Below are positions 12,601 through 23,957 of a stretch of DNA of 64,000 bases, piece after piece. Numbering within the stretch: the first letter of the stretch is position 1; every line of letters starts with the position of its first letter. This stretch comes from Phaeosaccion multiseriatum (Eukaryota; Ochrophyta, other classes), in contig OZ218953.1 of assembly GCA_965112735.1 (NCBI GenBank), positions 5,394,001-5,458,000 of the forward strand. Direction: 5' to 3'. The notes under the pieces are model-generated. The model saw nothing but the letters and a program-made list of their open reading frames with translations. It made no database searches and was not told where the DNA came from. The position numbers and the translations under genes are program-made.

Positions 12601-14412
12601 TGGGCAAGGGAGACTTCGCTAAGCCTAGGGCCGAGGTCAAGCCCAAAACCACTCGGGCTACAGACAGGTGGGGCAGAGGGCACATGGAGAGTCCCCAGGG
12701 GGGCTGACTCACTGACTCACTGACTCACTGACTCACTAGCGCAGCCCTTGGGCGGGGTGATAGACAGAGGCCCCTCAGTGGGTTTTGTATAGGCAACAGA
12801 GACGAGGGGCACCACCCCACGGGTTTGAATATTTGAATATTTGAGGGGCTGCAGGGTCAGGGAAGGTCGGCCTCATTCTTAGGTAGGTACGTAACTAGGT
12901 ACGTAAGCTCACCTCCCCCCTCCCCCCTGTCTGCCTCTCTTCCCCTACCTCACGCCCCTCTCAGCTCGGAGCCCTCCTCCTCCTCCGCAGTGGACAAGGA
13001 CGGGGACAAGGCTCACGGCTCGCAGCTTGTGGGGGTGGCGGTGGAGCTCATCAACGCCGTGCTGTGGGACAACAGGAGGTACTCCGCTCCCATGGACACA
13101 GAAGGTGGGTGTGCGGGTGTGAGGCGTCATGACAGACAGACTGACTGACTGACTGACTGACTGATTGACTAACATGAATACATGCACGCGTACGTAGCTC
13201 ACGACTGCTGCTGTATCACCAACTGCTGTTGCTGTGGGCTGTGGGCTACCTCAGGCTCCCCCATGTCGGCCCTGGCAGAGGAGGAGAGTTGGGAGGAGAG
13301 CGTCGATGTTGATGCAGTCATCAGCAAAGAGAAGAGCGAGGAGAAGACCTTCAAGGGACTGCAGAAGTACTGGCAGGAGGCCGACCAGGCCAACCAAAGA
13401 AGGGCTATGAGAGACAAGGAGCTGAGCCAATTCAAAAGTGCCGTGACGCAATCCCGCTCGGCGTTCTTACACAGCTCCAACCTCATGAGCTGGGGCGGGG
13501 CGGGCAAAGGCAAGAGCAGCAGCGGCGTGCAGGGGCTGCAGGCGGAGGGGGAGGGGGCGGACAGGGCCATGACATCCAACAAGCACCATGTTGAGTCCAT
13601 CAACAACCCCTTGCTCATGGGCATGCTCGAGGCCCGGAGAAGAACCAAGTCCAGGAGGCTGGAGGCTGAGGGGGGGGCTAGAACAGAGTCCGACAAGCCG
13701 TCCCTGCCCGAGGGAGAGAAGGCGCGCCAAGAAGCCGGGGAGGAGGCCAAGGTGGTGATGAAGCGCAAGCAGGAAGCGGCCCAGCAGGAGCAGGACGAGG
13801 AGCGACAGGAGCTCGAGCGCCAGGAGCAGATGCACAAGGGCAAGGCGGGGAGGAGGCTCAGCATCGAGGAAGGGGGGCTGGCGCAGCCGGTGGGGACAGA
13901 GGAAGGCTTCTTGACCGCAGCTGGAAACTACATGGAAAAGCTCATGCTGGGGCCAGCCGCAGAGGGTGGCGCGGGAGGGCACCACCATCCCCAGCACCAG
14001 CAGCCGCAGCCGCAGCCGCCGCCGCCACCGCAGCCGCAGCCGTTGGCGATACAGCAGCAGCAGCAGCAGCAGGGCAAGACCGAGAAGACCGTGGAGGGCG
14101 ACTCCGCGACGCCAACGCCGATACTCAGAATGATGCTCAAGGGCTTCGAAAAGGCAAAGGTGAGCTCCTGCCCACAGCTGACGCTGGGGAGGAGAGACCG
14201 CTGAACTGTCCCACCACTGTTAAGGCGCTGGTCCATCCTTTGAGCGAGAGAGGACGAGAGGGCGAGGCCACTCGGGCGGGTGGAAGGCCCTCGACTCGAT
14301 GATGCGAACCTTCGACAAGAGTAGTCCCCTCATCTGGATGGATGGTATGCAAGCAAACGTAGTTCCGCAGGAGCATGTCCTCATCGCTTGCTTCCCTCCC
14401 TTCCTCTCTCCG

Positions 14413-14450
<38 letters not shown>

Positions 14451-17236
14451 GCTCTCTACCCCTCTCAGACGGGCCTCGCCACCCAAGCCAACTACCTCGC
14501 CCCCGCCGTCGGTGAGAGTGATGGAGTACTGCGCCGGACTGACTGGCTACACGTTTGCTGCCATACTGCAGTTCCTCATTGCCTGACTGCCTCTCCACCC
14601 CCCCCTCTTTCGCAGGCGCACTTCGGCGGAAGGAGGTGGAGCCGGCGACTTTGCCGCGCGAAGAGACTGACCATTCTAGCTTAGCGGATGCCTCCTATTC
14701 CTTCTGGTGAGTGAGTGAGTGAGTGAGTGAGGAAGTGAGTGGGAGAGTTATACCGTCGCTGCTCTGTTGCTGGCATGTGGGCGGACTCGACTTGCCGCCT
14801 TCCTGCCTGCCTGCCTCCCTGCCTCCTCCACCCCTCTCGTGTATGATCACTGCACTGTATCTCATCTTTATCTTTGCATGCATGCAACACACATGCAATG
14901 CAGGTCCATGGAGTCTCGTCTGTGGCTGCTGCTGGGCCCCTTCGGCAGCGTGGGCAAGCTGTCCATGACCTCTCCAGAGGACATTGCACGCATGCACATC
15001 TGCGTGGGGCAGATGCCGCTGCAGCTCCTCTCCCCTCTCCTCAGACACACGCGCATCAACTTGCACGTCAAGTGCCTTCGCCGCCTGCAGGAGTCGGGTG
15101 TGGTACCCCGCCTGAGGGTTGAGGAGGACGTGGACGTGAACTCAGCAGAGGCGCCTTGTCTGAGAGGGGCAAAGTTCAAGGGCGCCGACGAGGGCCTGCG
15201 CAAGCTCAGGTCAGTCAATGGGCAAGAGAAGGGGGAGGGAGAGGGAGAAGGAAGGAAGGAAGGAAGGGAAGTGCGGAAGGGAGGAAGCGAGGGAAGGGGG
15301 AAGGAAGGAAGGGAGGGAGAGAGGAAGGACAGTCAGTCAATCAGCCGGTCAGTCAAGTCCCTCTCCGTCTCTCTCCCTTCGGTGCTGTTGTAACGACGTT
15401 GTATCCATCCCTGTTCTCTCTCTCTCTGCCCCCCTTGCCCCTTTCAAACACCCGTTGACTGCACTGCAGGCTGCAGCTAAGGGACAAGTGCCGGCGGCGA
15501 GTGGCGCGCATCCCGAGAGCGGCACGCGGCCCCATCCTCGCGGCCCGGGGCTACACCGCCCTCGTCAACACGGTGTTCAGGCCCTTCCTGGGGCCCTGCA
15601 GCGACCTGCTGGGATGGGCTCGTGTCAGCGTGGGGACGGCCCACTTGGGGCTGGCAGTGGCCATGGCGAGGGAGGGGGTGCTCTCAGAGGCGGCGGAGGA
15701 GGTGGAGAAGGGCATGAAGGTCGGTGGGGAGGACGTGTAGAGGTGGTATAGAGGCAAGGGGCAGAAGGGAGAGAGGAAGGCAGAGAGGAAGGCAGCGGAG
15801 AGGGGGGACTTGGTCCCTCTCGCTTTCCTCTCTCTCGGCGCAAAGCTTACCTGGGGGGGGGGGGGCAGAGGTGTGCTTTGATGGAGGAGGGGGTCGGCGG
15901 TGGTAGTTGTTCTTTGGTGGAGGAGGTTGCATTCTCTCGGTGCTCATCCCCCTTTCGCTTCGATGCGTCGTCTTGTGTGTTGTCTGTTTATGTTGTCTCC
16001 TCTCCGTCTCCTCCTTTCCCTCCCCTCCCGCCTCCTCTCCTCTCCCCCCCCTGTAACGAGCAGATCCTGTTGGCCAAAGGCGGTGGGGCCGCACCCCTCA
16101 ACTTGTGCATCGCTGGCGACGCCCTCAGGGTGGTGCTGAGGGTGGAATCCGGCGTGGACAAGGGGGCAACCAAGGAGGGACCGGGCGGAGGGGGTGGAGG
16201 CTCGTCTGTCAAGGGTGGAGGGGGCATGTCTGCGTTGTCCACGGAGAGCAGGGACAGGCTGCTTTGGCTGTGGAGACTGATGCAGGTGCTCTTCCCCTCC
16301 TCCAGCGACGGACAGACCATCTCTCTATGGGGCTCCCATCCCCTCGTGCCTGTGCTCGCTCAAGTCATGCACAAGCCCCTCGACCACGCAGAGGGAGGGG
16401 GGCAAGGAAGAGAGGGCAGGGGTGGGGGGGTCGACGACGGGGATCTCGGGGCAAGGGTGCGGGGACAAGCCCTCGGGGGGGGGCAGGGGGGGGGCGCGTC
16501 GGGTCTGCCATGGCTCGAGTCTCTCCTCAAGACGACGCTCTTTCCGGAGCACCAACTCGCACTGGACTATTCCCATGCGGGGGGGGCGGACGGGTACGGC
16601 GGGGGGGTCGGCAAGGGGGGTCGCGCCTCGGGGGGGGCGGAGGAGCTTTCTCCCTTCCAGCTGCTGTTGGGAATGCTCAGCAAACACATTGTCGGAGTGT
16701 CGGAGGTGGTGGCGGGGATGCAGGCAAGTTGCCTCGCTCAGGTTCAACTCTCTGTTGTCTTGTCTTGTCCTGCGATGTGCCATCTCTCTTGTGGAGGGGT
16801 GGGGGGAAGGTCACCCGCCGCTGACGTGTTTTTTGGGTGTGAGCATGTAGTCAGGCTCTGCGTTGCGTGCCTGGTAGCCACATAGTTATGTGCGCGAGCG
16901 TGTCGTCAGTGGAACTCTTCCTGGGCGTACATGCTTGTGCACACTCGCGTCTTTACCCTCTTACCTTTGGCACGCATGTGTGTCTTGTGTCTGTCACTGT
17001 CCCTTTGCCTATCGCTGTTGCCTCAGATGCTCCCCTTCGACTCGTCGGCCATGACTGTCCCGAGAGACCTCTTTATCAAGGGTCCCGTGGCCAAGCGCTC
17101 GAGAAAGGCAACAGGAGGAGCAGATGGTGGTGCCGCAGAGGACACGCGCAGCAGAGTGGAGATAGAGGCCATCGAGTGCAAGGGACGCATCTTCACTGAG
17201 GGAAAGGTCACGGGGCTCTCTCTGGAAGAGGAGCAG
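7272..17236 (+). CDS. Very large multi-exon protein with CLU-like central segment (first part of possible CLU-RCC1 fusion)
   Basis: I read about 16 exons: 7272-8167, 8369-8470, 8740-9091, 9300-10058, 10283-10941, 11174-11400, 11763-11869, 12063-12667, 12964-13104, 13255-14159, 14469-14511, 14616-14706, 14904-15209, 15470-15719, 16064-16723 and 17027-17236. The segment LCHLMHEAGINLRYL, followed by LRQLIAAELLARTTKHVLR (exons 7-8), resembles the end of the CLU (clustered mitochondria) domain, where 'GINxRYLG' is typical. The rest is not recognised. Long low-complexity inserts (poly-Q, poly-G, Pro/Gln) separate conserved blocks. The intron after 16723 appears to use a GC donor (CAG|GCAAGT). No in-frame stop closes this part: the last exon ends LSLEEEQ at a donor (17236), in phase with the RCC1 exon at 17674. 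Family assignment is moderate; exon edges are by eye. Confidence 0.5.
8330..8368. repeat. (CT)n polypyrimidine microsatellite at an acceptor
   Basis: An uninterrupted CT run of about 38 bases ends in the acceptor CTCAG before the exon at 8369. Similar CT runs precede acceptors in the tandem duplicate (about 41982-42018 and 47466-47501). Confidence 0.8.
9630..9671 (+). repeat. (CAG)10-TTGGTGATACAG element inside a coding exon
   Basis: Ten CAG units (9630-9659) plus TTGGTGATACAG (9660-9671) and two further CAGs lie inside the exon 9300-10058. They are translated as poly-Gln followed by LVIQQQ. The orientation is opposite to that of the intronic copies. The unit count equals that of the copy at 4469. 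Confidence 0.85.
11471..11710. repeat. Compound microsatellite intron: (GGAA)n, (GTGGT)n, (CAACCA)-like
   Basis: The intron between exons 11174-11400 and 11763-11869 holds a GGAA array (11471-11504), a GTGGT array (11538-11569) and a degenerate array of CAACC/CAGTCAACCA units (about 11612-11710), one after the other. There are no coding signs. Confidence 0.75.
13211..13254 (+). repeat. CTGTATCACCAA element next to a 3' splice site
   Basis: CTGTATCACCAA at 13211-13222 is followed by CTGCTGTTGCTG and then by the acceptor CTCAG at 13250-13254. It lies in an intron of the CLU-like gene, sense orientation, about 32 bases from the acceptor. Confidence 0.8.
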
Positions 17237-17494
17237 GTTAGTGAGTGAGGGAGTGCGGGAGTGAGTGTGTGAGTGAGTGAGTGAGAGAGAGTGAGTGAGA
17301 GAGTGAGTGAGTTAGTGTGTGAGTGAGAAGCGAGTGAGTGAGTGAGCGAGTCAGTGAGCGAATGAATGAGTGAGTGAGTGGGTGTGAGTGAGTTAGTGAG
17401 TGAGTGAGTGAGTGAGTGAGTTAGTTAGTAAGCGAGTGAGTGGGTGAGTGAGTGGGTGAGTGAGTGAGTGAGTGAGTGAGTAAGTGAGTGAGGA
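17237..17494. repeat. Long (GAGT)n array starting at a 5' splice site
   Basis: About 258 bp of GAGT/GTGA units with sparse substitutions start with the donor GTTAGT itself at 17237. It fills more than half of the intron that separates the CLU-like part from the RCC1 part. Confidence 0.85.
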
Positions 17495-17673
17495 TAGTTA
17501 GTGGCCGGGCAGGAGGGGAGCAGGTATTTCTTGAGCGAGCGAGAGAGAGGGTGGTGGGCGGGCAGGAGGGAAGGAGGTTCGGATCAATCTGTCGAAGACC
17601 CATTCCCCTGTAACGTAGCTGTCTGTCTGTGGGTTTTCAATCCCGTCCTTCTCCTTCCCCTCCCTTCCTCCAG

Positions 17674-20176
17674 GCCAAGATGGCTCTGACCGTTCCTGCG
17701 GTGGACGAGGCCCACACGCTCAGGCCCGTGCCGCTCGCCATCCCCTCGGAGTGGACAGTCAGGTACGTACGTACTTACTCTTCGTTTGGCGACTTGCTGT
17801 ATCACCAACCGCTGCAGCTGCTCGCTCTCTCTTTCTCTCTGTCGCCCCCCGTGACTTACTCGCTGCTCCCTTCCCTCGTCCCCCGCCGCCCACCAATACA
17901 GGCAAGTGTCGTGCGGAGACCGGCACACCGCCCTCATCACGACTGCGGGGGTGATGCTGACCTTCGGCTGCGGGGCCACCGGCAGGCTCGGCCACGGGGA
18001 TCTAAAGGACCAGCTCTTCCCCAAGGTGAGGAGAGGGAGGATGAATGGAGGGACGAGGGGAGGGGGCTGTAAGGGGTGGGGCATTGGGTGCAGGCTCTTC
18101 CCACTCCCTCCGGAAGAAGGTCTACCGTTGGGTCTGTTTTGTGCCCTTGGCGTGTGGCCCCTTGAGGTGTGACCATCTTCTCTCTGGCCATTGGCCTCTG
18201 ACCGACAGACGGCTGCTGAAATCCGTGTGTGTCGCACCTGCCACTGACTTGTGCTGACTGATGTGCGTGTGTGCCCTCCCCTCCTGCCTATGCACCTCTA
18301 CACTGCCCTGCCCATACACCTCTACCCTGCCCCGCCCATACACCTCTACCCTGCCCATACACCTCTATCCTGCCCTGCCCATACACCTCTACCCTGCCCC
18401 GCCCATACACCTCTACCCCGCCCGCAAGGTGGTGAGCACGCTGGTGAGGGCGGGAGTGAGTGTCATCAGTGCGGCGTGTGGGAGGGTGCACACTTTGGCG
18501 GCCGCGGCCTCGGGGGACGTGTATTCATGGGGCTGGGGGGAGGGGGGGCGCCTCGGGCTCGGAGGGGAGGACGGAGTGGTGCTCAAGCCGGAGAGAGTGC
18601 CCCGCATCGCACAGCTGGTGAGTAAGTCAGTGAGTGAGTCAGTGAGTGAGTCAGTGAGTGAGTCAGTGAGTAAGTCAGTGACTGAGTCAGTGAGTGAGTC
18701 AGTGAGTGAGTCTCTCCTGTCGGCACTGCAGCCAGCATGTCGCTCGTTCATTTCGCCCCTTTCCTTCCACCCTTCCTCCTCCTCACTTTTCTCCACTCTT
18801 TCTTTCACACCCCTCCCCTGACAGGATGTGCGAGCCATGAGCGTGGCGTGTGGCGCAGAGCATTCGATGATCATCACAGACGCAGGACAGCTCCTCGTCA
18901 TGGGGTGCGGCATCGACGGCAGGCTCGGGCTGGGGCAGGGCGTGGACGGCGTGCTTGTGCCCACGCTTGTGTCCGAGGGGGGGCTCATCGACGAGCACGT
19001 TGTCATGGCCGCGGGGGGCATGATGCATAGGTGAGTCAAGAGTGTCAGTTGCAGTTGCAGTTGCAGTTGCAGTTTCAAACATTACGATACAAGGCTTGTT
19101 TCAAATGACAAGACCCAACGGTTCTTGACCTTTCTCGTCCATAGACGGATCGCCCCTCCTACTTCAACTTGTTCCCTCCCCACTGATCATGAAGGGCTTC
19201 TTCAACTTATAAGTGGAACTCATCTTTCCGTCCTCCTTGGCCTCCTCTTGCGTCCCTCTTGCGTCTCCAGCGCTTGTGTGTGCGAGAGTGGGACGGTGTA
19301 CACGTGGGGCTACGGCGCCATGGCGGCTCTGGGACACGGAGACACGGAGGACTGCCTCATTCCAAGGAGGGTGCAGGGGCTTGGAGAGGCCGTGGCAGAG
19401 GCGAGGGGGAGGGGAAGGGCACCAGGTATGACGTCATCCGAAGGAGCGGCACAGGGGGAGAGGGAGGGGGAGGGGGAGGACGACGGCGAAGTGGCTTTGG
19501 GTGCGTGCGTAGGCGTGGCGTGTGGAGCCTGGCATACACTCGTGCTGGCGGCGGAGGGAACGGTGAGCGAAGAAGAGGGGGGGGGAGGGACAGATAGGAG
19601 AGGGCAGGGCTGGGTAAGGGGTAGGGTGGTGATGCGGGTGTTTCGTCTTTTGTGGCGAGAGAGGGGCGGGACTTGGTGGCGATGGGTAAACTCCAAGCGA
19701 GAGAGAGCATACGTGGATGTATTCACGCCTTCCTTGTATCACCAACTGCTGCTGCTGCTGCTGCTGCTCCTGCTTCTCAGGTGTTGTCTTTCGGAGACGG
19801 TTTCACCGGACAGCTCGGGCTTCCTGACAGGGGTGGAGACGAGTTTCGAACCTGCGTTCCCAAGGTACAGAGTGTCCGTCGGGTGCTCTGTTCGGCTTTT
19901 TCTTGTCTTGTACTGAGCTGTCCCTTCCAGAGCTGTGCGGGTGGGCTCACAACCCTCCCCCCCCCTCTCTCTCTCTGCAGGCGGTGCCCATCACTGCGGC
20001 GGCTTCGTCTTCTGCCCAGCGAAGGGGAGACCGGGTCCAGGTGAGTAGGAGCGGGACTGGTGTGTGTGTGTGTGTGTGGGGGGGGGGGGGGGATGCCACC
20101 ACCCCACACCCACCCCACACCCAAACACTTCGAAGTTTGCGTGCTTTTTGGGGGGGCGCTGCCTTACCTCCTCCTC

Positions 20177-20212
<36 letters not shown>

Positions 20213-21168
20213 CCCTCACGCCCCTGTCAATTCACGCGCTTGCTGCTCAGATCAAGACTGTGGCGTGCGGCAGCTTCACCTCTGCGGCGATCAGCGTGAC
20301 AGGCGAGCTCTTCTATTGGGGAGTGGCGGAGGCGCATCAGCTCGGCTCAGAAGGTCAGTAACTTACCCTCACTCATTCTCTCAACTGCTCATCACTTGGG
20401 TCAGTCGCTCAAGCCAAGGGAGGGCGCTGCCATGTGCTGCAGCGCTGGACTCCCGCTTCATCCCTGCCGTACCTACCGTGGAGGTCCCGCGTGTGCCGTT
20501 CTGATGAGCCTCCTCCTCCTCCTCCTCCCCCTCCCTCCTCCTCCTCCCCCTTGCAGACCCGGTGGCCAATCTGCCCCGTAGAGCGGAGTTCTCAGACCTT
20601 TCCCTAAAACCGCGCTTTCACTTCGTGGCCCAGGGGGGCTACAACACCGTGGCGGTTACAGACAACGTCAGCAGCGAGGACCAGCAGGAGGAGCTCCGCC
20701 TCTCGCTGGCGTCGGCAGCCGACGGTGAGTGAGTCAAGTGAATTACGTTAGTTCGTTTTTGCTGCGCTGCGCTGCGGTGCCGCATGGGATACCTGTGCCT
20801 CCTTCCTTCCTCTTGACAGATGCCTTGACAGATGCTGATGAATGCTCTGTCGATCCAATGGGCGGACCCTAATAGCGCTCTCTGTCGATGCTTTTGGTCT
20901 GACTCAATTAGCTCTCTCCAGCCCTCCCCGCCGCCTGACCCGTCACCCATCACCCGTCACCTGTCACCGTCGACTCTTAATTGACCCGTGCTCTAACCCC
21001 TTTGCTTACTGCTTCTCGGGACGTTCAGTGCTGCTGCTGCACCAGAGAACGGAAGCCGCTTCGAGGGACGCGGAGCGAGGACCAGCAGGGGAGCCAGCGG
21101 ATGAGCTCATGTTTGAAAGCAGCAGCGGGAGCGATAGCAGCTCGACCAACGAGGGTATAAGCGAGTGA
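17674..21168 (+). CDS. RCC1-type beta-propeller protein (second part of possible CLU-RCC1 fusion)
   Basis: About ten exons: 17674-17762, 17902-18025, about 18429-18617, 18823-19030, 19269-19561, 19781-19863, 19981-20041, 20251-20354, 20557-20724 and 21029-21168 (TGA). Successive RCC1 repeats are clear: VSCGDRHTALIT, SAACGRVHTLAAA, VACGAEHSMIITD, VACGAWHTLVLA, VACGSFTSAAIS and VAQGGYNTVAVTD. Each is followed by a W/F-G-x-G...GRLGLG-like strand. RCC1 propellers act as nucleotide exchange factors or scaffolds; nothing here identifies the partner. The first exon could start its own protein at the Met at 17680. However, it is preceded by a normal acceptor and joins the upstream exon in phase 0, so a single fused gene from 7272 is at least as likely. 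The end is Ser-rich (ESSSGSDSSS). Confidence 0.75.
17797..17808 (+). repeat. CTGTATCACCAA element in an RCC1-part intron
   Basis: Exact 12-mer followed by CCGCTGCAGCTG, about 90 bases upstream of the acceptor at 17901. Sense orientation relative to the gene. Confidence 0.8.
18290..18424. repeat. Minisatellite of about 20-25 bp units (CCCATACACCTCTACCCTG)
   Basis: Six or seven imperfect copies of a pyrimidine-rich unit (CATACACCTCTACCCTGCCC) lie directly upstream of the acceptor for the exon at about 18429. They may provide an extended polypyrimidine tract. Confidence 0.8.
18618..18712. repeat. (GTGAGTCA)n array starting at a 5' splice site
   Basis: The donor GTGAGT at 18618 begins an array of GAGT/CAGT units running to about 18712. 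This is the same arrangement as at 17237, 14707 and 31162. Confidence 0.8.
19735..19780 (+). repeat. TGTATCACCAA-(CTG)7 element next to a 3' splice site
   Basis: TGTATCACCAA (19735-19745; 11 of the 12 bases) is followed by seven CTG units and TGCTTCTCAG, with the exon starting at 19781. Sense orientation. A further CTG array without the 12-mer precedes the next-but-one acceptor (about 20180-20212). Confidence 0.8.
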
Positions 21169-22038
21169 GAGTGGACTCCAGAGCAAAGGAAAGGTCCAAA
21201 GGGGAGGTCCGGTTACAAACTCACTTGACTTCCAAGTTCATACAGTATATATATATATAGCATGTTTTCTGTCCTATGCTCTCCCCTGTCCGCTGGGAGC
21301 GAACGGTGTCACTCTGAGGCTTCATGGAAGTCCAAAAGTACGGACGGACAAAGCGTGGGGACGAGGCCTGAGCACAAGGCCTGAGCACAACGGAGCCTGC
21401 CAAGCTGGACCCCCCTCGTTCGGCTCTCTCTGCCCTTTAGGGCCCACTGCTGATGCGTGTGCTGCTCCTCCATCCCTTCTTCGCTTCTTCGCTTCCTCCC
21501 ACAAAGGCAGCAGAGCAAGCCTGTCTCCCCCTCTCCCTCTCTCTCTCTCTCTCCTCTCCCCCCCTCTGCAGCTGTCGCCGCTGTCCGCACTCAATCTCTC
21601 TCTCTCAACTCTTGCCGCTGTCCGTACTCTCTCTCTCCTCTGCATGTCCGTACTCTGCTCTCTCTCTATTTACTCTCGCTCCATGCACACATTCTCTCTT
21701 CTCTGCAGCTGCTACCGCTGTTCGTACTTTCTCTCTTCTCTGCACTATTGCCGCTGTTACCGAGTCCGTACTCTCTCTCTCTTCTCTGCTCTGTTATCGC
21801 TGTTACGAAGTTTGACCGAGTCTGTACTCTCTCTGTCCTCTGTAGCTGTTACCGCTGTTCGTACTCTCTCTCTCTTCTCTGCACTGTCACCGTTGTTACC
21901 GAGTCCGTACTCTGGGGTGTGTTATATCGGCTCCGCTCCTCCGGTGTTGTCAAGGCCTCAAGCAGGCATCACTGCGTGTCATGCTGCTCAGGCAGGCCTC
22001 GCTTGCTCACTGCCTTAGGCGCTGGCTTGCTCACTGCC
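21169..22038. other. Intergenic, tail-to-tail, with pyrimidine-rich minisatellite
   Basis: Between two convergent genes. It holds a TATATATATATA stretch near 21246, and at about 21570-21915 an imperfect array of roughly 50 bp units built from CGCTGTTACCGAGTCCGTACT and CTCTCTCTTCTCTGCA. Reading frames across it are Ser/Leu/Cys low-complexity and not credible genes. A short direct repeat (GCTTGCTCACTGCCTTA) abuts the 3' end of the zinc-finger gene at about 22007-22042. Confidence 0.65.
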
Positions 22039-23718
22039 TTATGCGCTGGCTTGTCCCAGAGCGAGCATGTCCTTGATGCCCTTGATCTCTTCGCTGTTGC
22101 CGCCTACGGAGGCCTCTATCCGGGCGAGGCGCTGCTCAATTTGGCCCATCATGCGCAGCAGCTCCGCGTTGGCGCCGCCCGTGCCGCCTCGCTCCTGTAT
22201 CAATTGAGTCCACCCATCCATCCATCCATCCATCCATCCACCCACACATACATCGAGAGGCGAGTGGTGAGGGGCGGAGCAGAGCAATCGCACAAGGGGG
22301 GGAGTGGGGGAGTGGAGCACACGGAGAGCGACACTAGAAACCCAAACAAACATAAAAGTAGAGTCATCCAAGTACCAAGTGGACAGCGCCACTAAGACAG
22401 TTACAGTACAAGCCAACAGCCGCCTGACTGAATCACTCACTCACTCACTCACTCACTCACTCACTCACCTCCGCTGAGTGGTCCTTCTCTCTGAGTGGTC
22501 TCCCGCCCCTCCCGCCCACGTGCCCAGCCATGGGCTCCTACGAGTCAGCAGGTCGACGACAGTCACACAGCAGTTCAACGACATTCAAACGACATCCAGT
22601 ACAGTATTATTTCAGGCAATTGAGCGGGGCGCAGGAGCGAGGACGTAAATCAGTGACAAAGGGGGCTGAGGAGCGTAGAGACACAGGGCTCTTATCAGCG
22701 ATAAGTTGGACAACGTGAGAGAGTTGGAGTGACCAGCCAGGTCACCAAAAGCCCTGGGCGCATGGATTCTAAACAGTCTGACACTCGCATGCCCAGCACT
22801 AGCGCTTACCTCCGGCCCACCCGGGAGGCTGGGAGGGTACGAGGAGTTGAGGCCCCCCTCAGAGCCGCTGCTACCCTGGCTGGAGCTGGAGTTAGTGCGG
22901 CGTTTAGGCTTTCCCAGCGACGTCTATGCGACGCGGGGACGCGGGAATGGGAACATCATGTAACGGTACGTAACGTCAGTTCGAGGGAGGAAGCAGGAGC
23001 GAATGAGAGGCACGAGGGCAAGATCTGTCTGAGAAACGCACCCTGGGTCGCTGGGAAGGGGAGGAAGAAGGAGGGGGGCCCTGCGACTGCTCTGAGAGAC
23101 GGGCCGCCCCCACCCTCTTAGCGGGATTCTCCTGCGTGCAACTCTTGTTATGGATGATGAGCCTAGCAGAAGGGACGGGAGGGGGTCGGCAAAATAGGGG
23201 CAGAACGGGACTGAAGCAAAGCAGGAGATGGACTTACTTCTCGGGCAGGAAGCTCCTGCCACACCACTCGCATGTGCTCAGGGCAACCTCGTTGTAGGAC
23301 TGCGTGGCCGCCGCATTCAACTCCTCTAAGCTCATGCCCCCCCCCCCGTGTCCCTCCCCCCCTCCCCCCGCCAGTGCTGGATCTTGTGGGCATGGCTTTC
23401 GCTCAGCTGGTGAGTGGATGGGGAATTGGAGGAGAACCGTACTAGTGAGGTCGGAGCACAAAGGATCATCCTTTCAAGGCACATGCTTACATCTTGGGAG
23501 TTGGTCTTGCTGCTTCTCCCACAGCTCTTTGCACTGCTTGAGGTGGATTTCGAAGGAGGAAACGCCATATCTGTCCATTGTAGAGAGAGAACCGCCGTGA
23601 GAGGAAAGAAGAAGGAAAACAGGAAGAAAAAAAACGAAGGGGACAAAGAAGGGACGAGTAAGGGGTATGGAGCTTACCCTCTCCCGCAGATGTAGCAGAT
23701 GCGCACTTGCGGTGGCAT
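22039..23718 (-). CDS. C2HC zinc-finger protein (ZC2HC1-like)
   Basis: Exons on the minus strand: 23718-23678, 23570-23491, 23406-23238, 23162-about 23114, about 22925-22740 and about 22196-22039. The first two join to give ICYICGRGYGVSSFEIHLKQC, a C-x2-C-x12-H-x4-C finger. The third and fourth give CEWCGRSFLPEKLIIHNKSC, a second finger of the same type. Both are split by introns inside the finger. The linker contains KPCPQDPALAGGG, also typical of the family. A basic Ser-rich segment (GKPKRRTNSSSSQG) follows, and the last exon is a short coiled coil (MMGQIEQRLARIEASVG). Family members include flagellar and centrosomal proteins; no specific role can be read here. The fifth exon's edges are uncertain. 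Confidence 0.75.
22437..22468. repeat. (CACT)n microsatellite
   Basis: Eight CACT units in an intron of the zinc-finger gene. On the coding strand this reads (AGTG)n close to a donor. A (CATC)n array lies nearby at about 22211-22240. Confidence 0.8.
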
Positions 23719-23957
23719 ATCAGCAGCCGCAGTAGCAGCACCAAATGAGGGAGGGAGAGGAAACGTTAGGATTCGTCGAGTACCATCCCGCCGTCGGAGA
23801 AAGCGCATTTTGCATTTTGTTCATTTTGATGAGCTTGCGTATGGCTTCGCGGAGAGCCCCCTCACCGTCGCTTCTTTGGCCGCCCCTTACAATAGCCGTC
23901 TAAGAGGTTGCGGAAGAGGAGGGAGAGAAGAGAAGGGTGTTGCGCTGCTGCGATACC
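23719..23957. promoter_or_regulatory. Divergent promoter region, zinc-finger gene / PHYLLO
   Basis: 239 bp between start codons. It contains a locally AT-rich patch (GCATTTTGCATTTTG, about 23803-23817) and no reading frame of note. Promoter role inferred from geometry. Confidence 0.5.

Noticed and set aside
17237-17494. GAGT array considered as an interstitial telomere or CRISPR-like array
   Set aside because: The unit is four bases, without spacers and not telomere-like; it starts at a splice donor inside a gene.
18290-18424. Regularly spaced CCCATACACCTCTACC units considered as a CRISPR array
   Set aside because: There are no unique spacers, units are directly adjacent, and the setting is a eukaryotic intron; it is a minisatellite.
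21457-22395. Reading frame of about 310 residues, Ser/Leu/Cys-rich
   Set aside because: It follows the pyrimidine minisatellite and overlaps the 3' end of the zinc-finger gene; there are no motifs.
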